Source: Paenibacillus doosanensis (lineage in GTDB: Bacteria > Bacillota > Bacilli > Paenibacillales > NBRC-103111). From it: a stretch of 64,000 nucleotides of DNA. Position 1 is the stretch's first letter, and each line of letters starts with the position of its first letter. Shown piece after piece: positions 25,558 to 34,353 of the stretch. Position numbers and translations under genes: made by a program. The notes under the pieces were generated by a model, which worked only from the letters and a program-made list of their open reading frames with translations, searched no databases and was not told where the DNA came from. The stretch lies in the NCBI RefSeq assembly GCF_025060755.1, contig NZ_JANYUY010000037.1, positions 1 through 64,000 of the forward strand, written 5' to 3'.

Positions 25558-27747
25558 TCAAGCTTGCGCGCGCTGTACCGGCTGCATATCGGGGACGGGA
25601 AAACGCACTTCGATGACGGTCCCCTCATTGACTTTGCTATGTACGGCCATCGTGCCCCCGTGATGCTCGATAATTTTGCGGCTGATCATAATCCCAAGTC
25701 CCGTACCGCCTTCTTTGGTCGTGAAGAACGGCTCTCCTACTCTATTAATTTTGTCCTCCGGTATCCCGCAGCCTTGATCGATAATCCGCAGCAGCGTGCC
25801 CCCGCCTTCATCGTTCTTTAGATGGAGGCAAACCGTACCGTCCGGGCCCGTCGCTTCGATAGCATTTTTCAGAAAATTAATAATCACCTGCTTGATCTGA
25901 TTCGGATCGCAATATAAGGGAACATGCTCCAGATCGGATTCCAGATCGATTTCGATGCCCCTCATAATCGCCTGGGTGCCGATAAGCGCCCTGACTTCCT
26001 CTGTCAACTCCTTCAGATTAACGCAGCGCAGATGAACGGATTGCGGCTTCGACAGCATCAGCAGCTCGCTGACAATCAGCTCGATCCGCTCCAGCTCCTC
26101 CTTCATAATGCCGAGGTATTTGGGGAATTGCTGACCGGAATGCATCATCAGCTTAATGAAGCCTTTGAGCGCGGTTAGCGGGTTGCGGATTTCGTGGGCG
26201 ACCCCTGCGGCTAGCTGGCCGACGACGGACAGCTTCTCGGATTGGCGCAGCAGCTCGTCCTTACGCTTCTGCACCGTAATATCCTTCATCATAATGTAGC
26301 AGCCTACCATTTCCCGGCGAACGAAGATCGGGGCGGGGGTCACCAGCAGATCGAGAACGGAGCCGTCCTTATGCAGCGCGCGAACCTCCTCGCTTTCGGA
26401 CATTTCGCCCCGCATAAATCTTTGGTACCACGCTTCGGCACGCATTTTATCGTCGTTTAGCCCGTATACCAAATCGGTAAAATGCAGCTGTCCGAGTTCC
26501 GTCGCGCTGTACCCGGACATATTCTGGGCGGCGGGATTCACCGAAACGATATACCCCAGCTTATCCAATGATATGACGGCATCCGGATTGTACTTTTTCA
26601 GCGAAGTGTAACGGTCAATCGTTTCTTCCAGCAGCAGCTCCATTTTTTTCCGTTCGGTAATATCTTGGGCGGTCCCGAGCATTTTGCACGGGTTTCCCCT
26701 TTCATCGGTTAAGACGATGCCTTGGATATGTACATATTTATCATTGCCTCTGGCCGTCACAATGCGGCATTCCAGACTGTACGGCTCTCCGTTGATCGCT
26801 CTTTGCACAAGCTTCCGTACCGTGCCCAGATCGTCAGGATGAATGAATTGCTTCAGACTATCGTAGGTATGGGCAAAATCTTCACGGCGAAGCCCGCAAA
26901 TACGCAGCAGTTCATCGGACCAGATTACCTGAGACGTCGGAATATCCCATTCCCAGCTGCCGATCGATGCAATTTTTTGCGCTTCCGCAAGCGCCCTTTC
27001 GCTCTTAAGCAGCGCCTGCTCCGCTTCTATCCGCTCCGTTACGTCGCGCCCTACGCCCATAATCTTCCAGGGTTCGCCTTGCTCGTCGCGGATGAGCTTG
27101 ATCGACGTCTCGAACCAGACATAATGACCTCGGGCGTGCCGGTATCGGGCGCAAATCTTATCCGTATCGGCGTATGCGCGCTCCAGCACTCCCTGCTTGT
27201 CGTCCGGATGAAGCAGCCCGTGCTGCTGCCGGCCAACCATCTCTTCGGGCTCATATCCAAGAAGACTTTTCACGGCCGGCGATACGTACAGGCATGTTCC
27301 GTCCAAAGAATTGAATGTGATGATGTCCTGCGAATGCTCAAAAACAGTCGAATAGACCTGATCGCTATGCTTGCGGTCCGAAATATCGGTCAAGTGAATA
27401 TAGAAGCAGTAAGGCTGGTCGTCTTCGTTGCGGATTAACGAAACGTGTCTGGATGTCCATATCACGCTTCCGTTCCTACGGTAATGCCGCATCTCGATGC
27501 AGTAGGAGGTGAAGCGGCCCTCCAGCAGCTGCTGAATTTGCCATTCAGCCAAAGCCAGATCATCCGGGTAGGTAATCTCGCGATAATCTATAGAACAAAG
27601 CTCCTGCTCCCCATAGCCGAGCATGTCGCACAGCGCCCGATTCACTTTTTGCCATTCACCGCCAATAGAAGCTATGGCAATACCGATGGGAGCCAGCGAG
27701 AATGCGTGCTCGAAAAAAGAAGGATGATCCGGGTGCATGGATATCAA
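25558..27747 (-). CDS. Multi-PAS sensor histidine kinase (sporulation-kinase-like)
   Basis: A 729-residue soluble kinase with no membrane segments. It has four PAS domains in tandem (about residues 8-130, 135-255, 265-390 with PAC motifs such as GNPCKMLGTAQDITERK, and 395-510). These are followed by HisKA with the phospho-acceptor in GVAHEIRNPLTALKGF (near 525) and an ATPase domain with N box FLKNAIEA, DQGCGIPEDK and GGTGLGIMI. HEIRNPLTALKG is typical of KinA/KinE-type kinases feeding the Spo0A phosphorelay, so a role in sporulation or redox/energy sensing is plausible. GGAGGT is spaced 9 bases from a TTG at 27747; the ATG at 27738 is too far, so TTG is the likely start. No response regulator is adjacent. 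Confidence 0.87.
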   Translation of the reverse strand: MISMHPDHPSFFEHAFSLAPIGIAIASIGGEWQKVNRALCDMLGYGEQELCSIDYREITYPDDLALAEWQIQQLLEGRFTSYCIEMRHYRRNGSVIWTSRHVSLIRNEDDQPYCFYIHLTDISDRKHSDQVYSTVFEHSQDIITFNSLDGTCLYVSPAVKSLLGYEPEEMVGRQQHGLLHPDDKQGVLERAYADTDKICARYRHARGHYVWFETSIKLIRDEQGEPWKIMGVGRDVTERIEAEQALLKSERALAEAQKIASIGSWEWDIPTSQVIWSDELLRICGLRREDFAHTYDSLKQFIHPDDLGTVRKLVQRAINGEPYSLECRIVTARGNDKYVHIQGIVLTDERGNPCKMLGTAQDITERKKMELLLEETIDRYTSLKKYNPDAVISLDKLGYIVSVNPAAQNMSGYSATELGQLHFTDLVYGLNDDKMRAEAWYQRFMRGEMSESEEVRALHKDGSVLDLLVTPAPIFVRREMVGCYIMMKDITVQKRKDELLRQSEKLSVVGQLAAGVAHEIRNPLTALKGFIKLMMHSGQQFPKYLGIMKEELERIELIVSELLMLSKPQSVHLRCVNLKELTEEVRALIGTQAIMRGIEIDLESDLEHVPLYCDPNQIKQVIINFLKNAIEATGPDGTVCLHLKNDEGGGTLLRIIDQGCGIPEDKINRVGEPFFTTKEGGTGLGIMISRKIIEHHGGTMAVHSKVNEGTVIEVRFPVPDMQPVQRAQA

Positions 27748-27828
27748 CTATGTACGACCTCCTTAATCAAACCGGTTCGAACGGCCGGAATTATTGGCTC
27801 AGGTTGTTGGCGAATAAACAAGCATGCG

Positions 27829-28776
27829 TCATCCCCTTACGGACGATAATCGTTCAATCAGCCGATGAACCGGAAGAACCCGATCGGCCCGGATCGAGCA
27901 TGAGCCGCCGTCTTGCAAACTTGCCAGGAAATGGCGTACCGCTCCAGCAAAGCCGCGGCGTTCGATTATCGTATCCCAGCTGCCGAAGCCTGCCGCTTGC
28001 GGCAGTTCATCCTTCTGATGCAGCTCCGCCGCTTCCATGTTGGTCACGATGACGGAACGGCCCCCGCCGTGCAGTTCCAGCCTCTCCAGATCGGTACCTG
28101 CGCGCCTTACCATACTGAACTGTCCGCTGCGGGTTCCCGCGGCGGAATGCCCGGGGAAAGCCAGGCTGCCCGCTCCGCACAAAAGCCGGCCATCTTCGTT
28201 CGTGCGCTCGATATAATGCAGCGGATCGGCATCGTCGCCTCCGAGCCATAGCAGCAAGTCGAGCATATGAATCAGATCGTCGTACAGCGTATGTTTGGCG
28301 CTGTGGTGCTGCAGCTTCAATCGATGCTTGGCCGCCGCGCACCACTCGAAGGCGCCCGCTTCCTCCATCCACTCCCGCGCCCGAACGTATAACGGCGCGA
28401 AACGTCGGTTGAAACCGACGGCAAGGAGCGTTTGTCGCTCCAGAGCGAAACGGGCCATCGTCTCCGACTCGCGGTAATCGTAAGAGAGGGGCTTGTCTAC
28501 ATACACGGGCACCCCCCGCTTCAGGCAAGCCATCACTACTTCATAATGAGCTTCCGTCGAGGTATGAACGAATACCGCGTCGGGTCCCGCTTCGAGCAGC
28601 CCTTCTACGCAATCGTATTTCCCCGGGATTCGGTAGCGGCCGGCGATGGTTTCTACGGCAGCCGGCGTTCGGCTGCTCACGCCGATAATCTCTACATTCT
28701 CATCGGCCGACAGCAGCGGCAAATATACCTTCCGTGCGATGTCTCCCAGCCCAATGATTCCAATTCTATATTTCAC
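27829..28776 (-). CDS. Gfo/Idh/MocA-family oxidoreductase
   Basis: A 315-residue NAD(P)-dependent oxidoreductase. The Rossmann motif is YRIGIIGLGDIARKVYLPLL at the extreme N-terminus, and the family EKP motif appears as YVDKPLSYD (near residue 97). The C-terminal domain is the usual alpha/beta fold and contains the HMLDLLLWLGG segment. The start is GTG at 28776 behind GGGGGA; the frame can be extended to 28845 but that part lacks homology. The substrate, a sugar or polyol, cannot be told. It is one of three members of this family in the window and is not in an operon with the kinase downstream. Confidence 0.82.
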   Translation of the reverse strand: MKYRIGIIGLGDIARKVYLPLLSADENVEIIGVSSRTPAAVETIAGRYRIPGKYDCVEGLLEAGPDAVFVHTSTEAHYEVVMACLKRGVPVYVDKPLSYDYRESETMARFALERQTLLAVGFNRRFAPLYVRAREWMEEAGAFEWCAAAKHRLKLQHHSAKHTLYDDLIHMLDLLLWLGGDDADPLHYIERTNEDGRLLCGAGSLAFPGHSAAGTRSGQFSMVRRAGTDLERLELHGGGRSVIVTNMEAAELHQKDELPQAAGFGSWDTIIERRGFAGAVRHFLASLQDGGSCSIRADRVLPVHRLIERLSSVRG

Positions 28777-29133
28777 GCGGCGGTTTCCCCCTAAGAACGT
28801 TCTGCAGGAATTGCAAGACGTCCTGCTGTCCCACAATCTTTCCACATCTATAGTAGCGCAGCCGTCTGTTCACTGTCATTATATTTTGTATGGTTTCATA
28901 GCATTTTTCATAAATCGACAGTAAAACACCCGGGTTATTCAGAATTTCGACTAATAACGACAGCGGGAATCTCCGCTGCGACGCTTTCATCCGCGCCTGC
29001 TTCCGCTTCCATAAAATTGACATGCTACAAAACGTCGTCTCTCTTTAATTTGCCTTAACCGTTATGGTAGAATAGGAATATTGCGAATATTGTCTGATTC
29101 ATCATCATGTATTCCATCTGGAGGATGGCTCAA

Positions 29134-29703
29134 TTGTCGAAAAAAACCACATGGTTGTTTTTTGTATCCATTATCGCTTTTGCCGGATTATTAGGACTGG
29201 CGTACTTATTCCAATCGGACATGTGCATTTTCGCCGCCAGCGCGATGCCGATCTTTATCGTTTTATTTTTGCCTGATAAAAAACGGTATCAATATATCCG
29301 TATCCGCAGGGATCGCAAGAACATTTCTATCTTCAAACAAGCCGGCGGAGAGGAATCGCTGGTCGTCATCTCGTTCAAGCCCGGTTTTTTGCGCTGGAAC
29401 TGCAGCAAGCTCTATTTTCATTTGAACGATATCGCTCCCGAAGCCAAACCGGGAGAAGCGGCAGCCCAAGCAAGCGGAGCTGCAGCCTCCGTACTGGCCT
29501 ACGATTTGTCCGGCCATCGCCGCAAGCAAGGATGGATCGGTATTAATCTGAGGCAGCTCGCTCAACGAACAGCGAATTTGTCCTACACGACGGACGAAAT
29601 CAGCCGGCTGGTCATCCGCATGCAGGATTTGGAGGAAACGGCGCTTTCTATGGTCGCGCCCGCAGCCGCTTCCCCAAGCAAGAAGAAGAGCATCTCCGCT
29701 TAA
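29134..29703 (+). CDS. Membrane protein of unknown function
   Basis: A 189-residue protein. Two membrane helices lie near the N-terminus (residues about 6-24, FFVSIIAFAGLLGLAYLF, and 30-46, IFAASAMPIFIVLFL). They are followed by a soluble domain with the pattern RYQYIRIRRDRKNISIFKQ and later GWIGINLRQLAQRT, reminiscent of small PH-like or DUF-type membrane-anchored domains. The C-terminus is Ala/Ser/Lys-rich. GGAGG (29120-29124) is spaced 9 bases from TTG at 29134, whereas the ATG at 29125 touches it, so TTG is preferred. No known family is recognised. A terminator follows. Confidence 0.65.
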   Translation: MSKKTTWLFFVSIIAFAGLLGLAYLFQSDMCIFAASAMPIFIVLFLPDKKRYQYIRIRRDRKNISIFKQAGGEESLVVISFKPGFLRWNCSKLYFHLNDIAPEAKPGEAAAQASGAAASVLAYDLSGHRRKQGWIGINLRQLAQRTANLSYTTDEISRLVIRMQDLEETALSMVAPAAASPSKKKSISA

Positions 29704-29722
29704 CCGAACCAGCGAGCATGGC

Positions 29723-29759
29723 AATGCCGCCCGCGCCCGAGGCGCGAAGCGGCATTTTT
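29723..29759 (+). terminator. Terminator of the membrane-protein gene
   Basis: AATGCCGC (29723-29730) pairs with GCGGCATT (29749-29756), with inner GCGC/GCGC pairing, followed by TTTTT. Confidence 0.8.
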
Positions 29760-29900
29760 GTGTGCTTGCCGCTAACGGACGCTTCTTCATCGCCCAACCG
29801 CTTCGATGAATTGCAGCATTACAGCTCGCTAATATACGGCGTCAAGCCCGGCTTGCTCAAGCGACGTTTTCTAGTTTTCCTTTTGCCCGGATGAAAGGCC

Positions 29901-30917
29901 TTATCCGTAATAAGCCGCGGATTCCTGCACCACTTTTTGCATAGGAAGATGATAAGGGCATTTTTCCTCGCAAAGCGGCTTCTCCTTACAGGGCTCGTAG
30001 TCCGCACAGGATAAAATTTTATCCTTCTGCTTATCGTAAAAACCGCTGCCTTTGGGCAATAAGCCGAACGTCTGCCGCACTTGGCTCGAAATCATAATAT
30101 CGGGGATCGTCACCCCGATCGGACAGGAGCAGTAATTGCAGCGGCGGCAATTATGACTGCCAAGCTCCAGAGCCAGCGATTCCAGCTCCTCGCGTTCTTC
30201 CCGCTCCACTTCGCGTTCCATAGCGGCAAGGTTTTGCCGAACCTCATCCACGCTGACCATACCGGATATGATCACATGAACATCCTGGCTGTACGGGTAG
30301 CGGATGGCCTTCTCGACCGGCTGGATGAATCCTCCCGACAACGGCTTCATCGCTACTTTGCCCATTCCCATCTTCGTCGCCATCGGAATTAGCTCGTCCA
30401 GGGCGAACGGCTGCGCCAAATTCAGGTGAAACAACACTTGATCGAAGTCTCCCTTGCTGATCCACTTAGCCAGCAGTTCGGGACGATGCCCGGTAATGCC
30501 GATAAAGCGAACCTTTCCGGCCTCCTTCATCTCCAACGCCGCCTTGTAGGCTCCGTTCTCTTCCATGGCAAGCTTGTATTCGCTGACATAGTTAACATAG
30601 TGAATTTGCAGCAGATCGATGACATCGGTTTTCATTCTGGTCAGGCTGCGTTCGATTTCTTCCTTGGCCGAGGCATAGTCCCGCTTGTTCGTCTTGGTCG
30701 CCAAAAAATAGTCCGAACGCCGGTGAGAGATCGTTTCCCCGATAATTTCCTCGCTATTGCGGTATCCCGCCGCCGTATCGATGTAGTTGATTCCGTGATC
30801 CAGCGCGTAATTCAAAGCGTCTCCCGCCTGATTCAGAGGCACCCCCGGCAAATTCATCGCTCCGAAGCCTAGCGCGGACACCCGGTGTCCGGTTTTTCCA
30901 AATTCACTGTATCTCAT
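29901..30917 (-). CDS. Aldo/keto reductase with C-terminal Fe-S-type Cys motifs
   Basis: A 338-residue protein. Residues 1-255 form the aldo/keto reductase barrel, with the catalytic tetrad Asp and Tyr in YIDTAAGYRNSEE (near residues 47 and 52), Lys in ATKTNKRD and His in LLQIHYVN. The C-terminus adds two Cys-rich segments, CRRCNYCSCPIGV (near 259) and CADYEPCKEKPLCEEKCP (near 308), which look like ferredoxin-type [4Fe-4S] ligands. This AKR plus ferredoxin-like tail is a common, poorly characterised family in Firmicutes. No operon partner is visible. Substrate unknown. Confidence 0.85.
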   Translation of the reverse strand: MRYSEFGKTGHRVSALGFGAMNLPGVPLNQAGDALNYALDHGINYIDTAAGYRNSEEIIGETISHRRSDYFLATKTNKRDYASAKEEIERSLTRMKTDVIDLLQIHYVNYVSEYKLAMEENGAYKAALEMKEAGKVRFIGITGHRPELLAKWISKGDFDQVLFHLNLAQPFALDELIPMATKMGMGKVAMKPLSGGFIQPVEKAIRYPYSQDVHVIISGMVSVDEVRQNLAAMEREVEREEREELESLALELGSHNCRRCNYCSCPIGVTIPDIMISSQVRQTFGLLPKGSGFYDKQKDKILSCADYEPCKEKPLCEEKCPYHLPMQKVVQESAAYYG

Positions 30918-31018
30918 CGTCTTCTCCTCCTCATCCCAGCAAGCATCCTGTCGTTCAAGTACTCATTTTATCACAACCGCCCCCATCCGTCATGAGAGCG
31001 TTTCATTCTAAAGAGCAA

Positions 31019-31045
31019 ACACAGCCGCCATCACGGCAGCTGTGT
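31019..31045 (-). terminator. Terminator of the sigI-rsgI operon
   Basis: ACACAGC (31019-31025) and GCTGTGT (31039-31045) form a stem with GCC/GGC inside. On the - strand it is followed by TTGCTCTTT. It lies about 120 bases beyond the rsgI stop. Confidence 0.6.
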
Positions 31046-31162
31046 CGAATTTGGCCTATTCCGTTATCGTTACCGGAAGCATGGTGAAAACGGCGACTGC
31101 ACATGCGGAGGCGTCTTCCGATCGCTGTGACCGCTTGCTTCGTCTCCCTTTCCACCGGGCTT

Positions 31163-32797
31163 CTAGCGCCACCGGTTGCTGCCGCTGTCGCTCTTTTTAT
31201 CGTCATCCTTTTTATCGTCTGTTTTGGAAGCGTCATTTGTCCGGCTTGGGCTTTGTTTCCGGTCGTCTTCTTTTTGCTTGTCGTTTTGCTGCCCTTGCTG
31301 AAGGTTGGAATCATCCCGCAAACGCCCTTGCTCATCGCGCTTGCGGTCATCATCCTTTTTTGGGTCGGTTACCTTCTTGGGATCGTCCTTCTTCTGAGAG
31401 TCGTCGTTTTTCTTAGGATCATCGTTTTTCTTGGAATCGCTCTGTTTTTTCGAGTCATCCTGCTTTTTGGAATCATCCGCCTTTTTGGAATCGTCGTTCT
31501 TTTTCGAGTCGTCATCCTTTTTCGAATCGTCCTTGCCGTCTGCTTTTTTGCCGCTATCCTGCTTATTGTCCGATCCGGGACGTAACGTGCCGGGATTCAA
31601 AGATCCCGGCTTTACGACAGGCGTTGTAATGGGACTTTTGGAATTTCCGGACGGTTTGTTGTCGCCCTTGCGGTCGTCGGATTTGCCGTTATCGTTACGG
31701 TCGTCCTTCGTGTCTTCTTTTTTGCCGCTTTGGCCGACGCCGGTTCCGTTGGGCTTTTTGGGATCGTTTTTATTGCTCAGGCTGCTCGCGGCCGGCTTTC
31801 CGCTGTTTTTGGCGTTGTCATTGTTCCGGGAATTATCCTTAAGACCGGAATTGCTCTTGGAGTCGCCTTTGGAGCTGTCCTTATCGTTGTCTTTGGCATT
31901 ATCCTTGGAACTATCCTTGGAGCTTGCCGTGATCGACCGCTTTCGCTCCTGCAGCTTCTTGTCCAGCTCGCCCGATTTTTCCTCTTCGACCAGCTTCTTG
32001 AAATCGGCCTTCGAAGGCGTTTTATCCGGCTGAACGACGGCGTTTTTGATGTCCGGGTTTTTCTTGATGATCTGGTGAATCGACTCTTTCTTCAGATCGT
32101 CCAGCGTCACCTCGACGCCATTGCTTTTGGCATTGAGATAGACGGAATATTTCCCCATGGACACGCCGGTTTTGTTCGCTTCCTCACGGACCTCCTGCGG
32201 AGCGGCGAATGCCTCTACCTGATAAGCCTGCGCCTGCTCGGGATGCGTCTGCTTAATATGGTCGGATACCTGCTGGCGAAGCTTCTCCGCAATCTGCGAG
32301 TCGTTCACCGGGCTTTGCTCCTGCACGACGGAGCTGGCAATGACGATATCCCCTTCGCCTTGCGCCAATGACTTCTGCTCCGCCTTATCCAATAAAGCGG
32401 CGGTTACATTTTCGAGCGTTTTCCCCTTATAATCTACCGTTTGAATTAATTCTGACCCGTCATCATTCAGGCCTCGAAGCTCGAGCACTCGTTCCTTTTC
32501 ATCGATTCCCATCTCTACGGATGGATTGATGTCCAGCGATACATAGGCAACGACTTCGGAGCTGCCCAATTTGCCGGCGAAGCTGGCAAATATAACCAGG
32601 CAGAACACGACCGCCGCTACGAATGCGGAACGGCCGGCTACGGACGGGCTGCGCCAATTGACGCCGGAATCGGCATACATAATTTCCTCGCCCACTTCGC
32701 AAGAGCGGTTTTTGCGGGGAATCTTATCGAATTTGCCGTCCGGACGCATGACGATAATGCTTTTGCCCGTCATCTCCATGACGATGCCTTTATTCAT
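31163..32797 (-). CDS. rsgI: Anti-sigma-I factor RsgI with long disordered tail
   Basis: A 544-residue membrane anti-sigma factor for SigI. Residues 1-50 are the cytosolic RsgI N-terminal domain (MNKGIVMEMTGKSIIVMRPD, FDKIPRKNRSCEVGEEI). One membrane helix follows near 58-77 (FVAAVVFCLVIFASFAGKL). Residues 80-250 are the extracytoplasmic conserved domain, starting VVAYVSLDINPSVEMGIDEKE. Residues about 275-544 are extremely Lys/Asp/Ser/Asn-rich and disordered, with six-residue repeats of type DDSKKN. Bacillus subtilis RsgI is shorter (about 380 residues), and its outside disordered part is linked to cell-wall sensing; the extra length here is mainly that part. The start overlaps the sigI stop by 8 bases. 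Confidence 0.92.
   Translation of the reverse strand: MNKGIVMEMTGKSIIVMRPDGKFDKIPRKNRSCEVGEEIMYADSGVNWRSPSVAGRSAFVAAVVFCLVIFASFAGKLGSSEVVAYVSLDINPSVEMGIDEKERVLELRGLNDDGSELIQTVDYKGKTLENVTAALLDKAEQKSLAQGEGDIVIASSVVQEQSPVNDSQIAEKLRQQVSDHIKQTHPEQAQAYQVEAFAAPQEVREEANKTGVSMGKYSVYLNAKSNGVEVTLDDLKKESIHQIIKKNPDIKNAVVQPDKTPSKADFKKLVEEEKSGELDKKLQERKRSITASSKDSSKDNAKDNDKDSSKGDSKSNSGLKDNSRNNDNAKNSGKPAASSLSNKNDPKKPNGTGVGQSGKKEDTKDDRNDNGKSDDRKGDNKPSGNSKSPITTPVVKPGSLNPGTLRPGSDNKQDSGKKADGKDDSKKDDDSKKNDDSKKADDSKKQDDSKKQSDSKKNDDPKKNDDSQKKDDPKKVTDPKKDDDRKRDEQGRLRDDSNLQQGQQNDKQKEDDRKQSPSRTNDASKTDDKKDDDKKSDSGSNRWR
31370..31530. repeat. 18-bp tandem repeats inside rsgI
   Basis: About eight imperfect 18-bp units encode the hexapeptide series DSKKND, DSKKAD, DSKKQD, DSKKQS, DSKKND, DPKKND and so on in the RsgI tail. 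Such units are prone to copy-number change by slippage, in steps that keep the reading frame. Confidence 0.75.
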
Positions 32798-33599
32798 TTG
32801 CTACCCCCCCTTCAGCTGCATCATCCTTAATATGTAAGTAATCACGGAGATATGGATATGGACCGTTATAGATAAGTGCGACAGCGATGATGAATTTCCG
32901 GTTACGTTCCAATGTCTTCCGGGACACTTGCACCATGTCCAACAACTCTTTGATCGGGAGCATGCGCTTGGCCAGCATGGTCCGCATCAGCTCGGAATTC
33001 CGGGACAGCTTTCTGCCTATGGCAAACAACGCCTGCCTGGAATCGTCATGCTTGGGAGACACATCCACCAGATCCGAGAATTGAATACCGAAATCCGCCA
33101 AACAACGGTTTAAATCTACAATTTCACTGCGCCGCTCCTCCATTCCTTTCTGCTTCTCGTACTGTTCGATCGCCTGGTGAATTTCCACCGGGTTGACGAC
33201 GTTATCCTCTTCGTCTTCCACCTCGAACATGCTATAAGGAATTTGCTGCGAAAACCGCTGCTCCTTACGCACATAATCGATCAAACGGCGTCGGATGACC
33301 TGCTCGGCAAAACCGAGAAACGACCGTCCCGCCTGTGGGGAAAACTGGTTAACGGCTTCGTTAAAAGCGCCTAAAGCGATGCTGAACTCATCGTCTCTAG
33401 CCGGATCAACGTATCTTTTACAAAACCGGCTCGTTACCTTGGCAACATACGGCTGATAATCCGTAATAAACTGGTTGCGCAGGCGTAAATCACCCTCTTG
33501 AATCCGAATCACGAGTTGCTCTGGTGTTTGCGAATCCGATGCTTCAGGGTGGTGAGACTGGCGTTTTCCAAGAAATCTCTTAAATAAAACGAGCAGCAA
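32790..33599 (-). CDS. sigI: RNA polymerase sigma factor SigI
   Basis: A 269-residue alternative sigma factor of the SigI group, controlling heat-shock and cell-wall genes in Bacillus. Region 2 contains DEFSIALGAFNEAVNQFSP and AGRSFLGFAEQVIRRRLIDYVRKEQR. The C-terminal region has the SigI-specific domain ending in KELLDMVQVSRKTLERNRKFIIAVALI, which replaces region 4. It is co-translated with rsgI (8-base overlap). AGGTGG is placed 5 bases before a TTG at 33599; a GTG at 33608 lies within that site and is less likely. Two promoters are visible upstream: a SigI-type and a sigma-A extended -10. Confidence 0.92.
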   Translation of the reverse strand: MLLVLFKRFLGKRQSHHPEASDSQTPEQLVIRIQEGDLRLRNQFITDYQPYVAKVTSRFCKRYVDPARDDEFSIALGAFNEAVNQFSPQAGRSFLGFAEQVIRRRLIDYVRKEQRFSQQIPYSMFEVEDEEDNVVNPVEIHQAIEQYEKQKGMEERRSEIVDLNRCLADFGIQFSDLVDVSPKHDDSRQALFAIGRKLSRNSELMRTMLAKRMLPIKELLDMVQVSRKTLERNRKFIIAVALIYNGPYPYLRDYLHIKDDAAEGGVANE

Positions 33600-33623
33600 T
33601 CGTTCCACCTCACACTATAGTTT

Positions 33624-33653
33624 TTCGCTGTCCTCACAGCCGTTTGGGGGGGT
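33624..33653 (-). promoter_or_regulatory. SigI-type autoregulatory promoter
   Basis: On the - strand, A plus seven C (33653-33646) and AAA (33645-33643) are followed after 15 bases by CGAA (33627-33624). SigI promoters are described with an ACCCCC / A-tract -35 and a CGWA -10. The position, just ahead of the sigI ribosome binding site, suggests SigI directs its own transcription, with a very short leader. Confidence 0.7.
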
Positions 33654-33673
33654 CGATTGGTCCCTGCAAAAAC

Positions 33674-33682
33674 ATTATATCA
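33674..33682 (-). promoter_or_regulatory. Extended -10 (sigma-A) promoter of sigI
   Basis: On the - strand TGATATAAT (33682-33674) is an extended -10 element. The -35 region is weak (TTGGGT-like). It could supply basal transcription upstream of the SigI-type promoter. Confidence 0.45.
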
Positions 33683-33880
33683 CAGGTAATTAGACCCAAA
33701 CCTCTTTGGCCCCGAAACGGGAGTTTCCCATCCGCTTTTTCACCTTTTTACACAAAGGTAGTTCTACGGAATTAGTTATTTTTTCAAAAAGACCTGCCGC
33801 GGTCCATCGAGTTACATTTCGTACCTAAAAATGAATAATTTTACATACAATGGCCTATTAAGAAGCGTCAGCCGCTTAAA

Positions 33881-33913
33881 ATAAAAAAACGTCTCCCGTA
33901 AATAAGAGACGTT
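33881..33913 (-). terminator. Terminator of the CCGAS/CPVCH protein gene
   Basis: AACGTCTC (33888-33895) pairs with GAGACGTT (33906-33913). On the - strand the stem is followed by TTTTTTTATTTT. Confidence 0.85.
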
Positions 33914-33924
33914 GTCTTGGTCGA

Positions 33925-34353
33925 TTATGACAAGCCGCGCATCGACCTTTTGTTCTTCAGCTTGCTCTTGCGCTGGCTTAGGATATTCAGCCTTCGTTTC
34001 AGCTGTTCCTCCCACTCGACATCGCCCCATGCCTTAGCCACCATCAAAAGGTCCAAAGACATATCGATTTGACTGCGTACGACCTCAAGAGGATCTTCGT
34101 TTTCATGATTCACGCAGTTCTCATATAATTCCGCTTGGCTGCGGTTCTCCACATATTCCTGAAAGTCAACCTCAGGGGCTCCGTCGCCATGCGCGTACTC
34201 GGCCAAAATATCGTACTCGCTTTCTACCAAATAATGAACCTCCACCCGATGACAAACGGGACAAAATAAAAGAGGAACATTGTGAATTTGTGTTCGTATA
34301 TGTTTAAGTGTACCCTTCGTTCCAATCATACTGGCGCCGCAGCAAAAGCTCAT
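33925..34353 (-). CDS. Small protein with zinc-finger-like Cys motifs, unknown function
   Basis: A 142-residue protein starting MSFCCGASMIGTKG, with a second Cys pair in FCPVCHRVEVHYLVE (near residue 33). Together the CC and CxxCH motifs could bind one zinc ion, as in short zinc-ribbon proteins. Residues 50-110 are acidic, and the C-terminus is basic (QRKSKLKNKRSMRGLS), which could contact nucleic acid. AGGAGG lies 8 bases before the ATG. It is monocistronic and ends in a strong terminator. I do not recognise a named family; conservation of the Cys motif and the good expression signals support a real gene. Confidence 0.75.
   Translation of the reverse strand: MSFCCGASMIGTKGTLKHIRTQIHNVPLLFCPVCHRVEVHYLVESEYDILAEYAHGDGAPEVDFQEYVENRSQAELYENCVNHENEDPLEVVRSQIDMSLDLLMVAKAWGDVEWEEQLKRRLNILSQRKSKLKNKRSMRGLS

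Noticed and set aside
31370-31530. CRISPR-like tandem repeats
   Set aside because: The 18-bp units are in frame, encode a hexapeptide repeat in RsgI and have no spacers.
31103-31585. Hydrophobic, membrane-like 160-codon frame on the + strand
   Set aside because: It is the complement of the Lys/Asp codon repeats of RsgI, which read as Leu/Val/Phe codons on the other strand.
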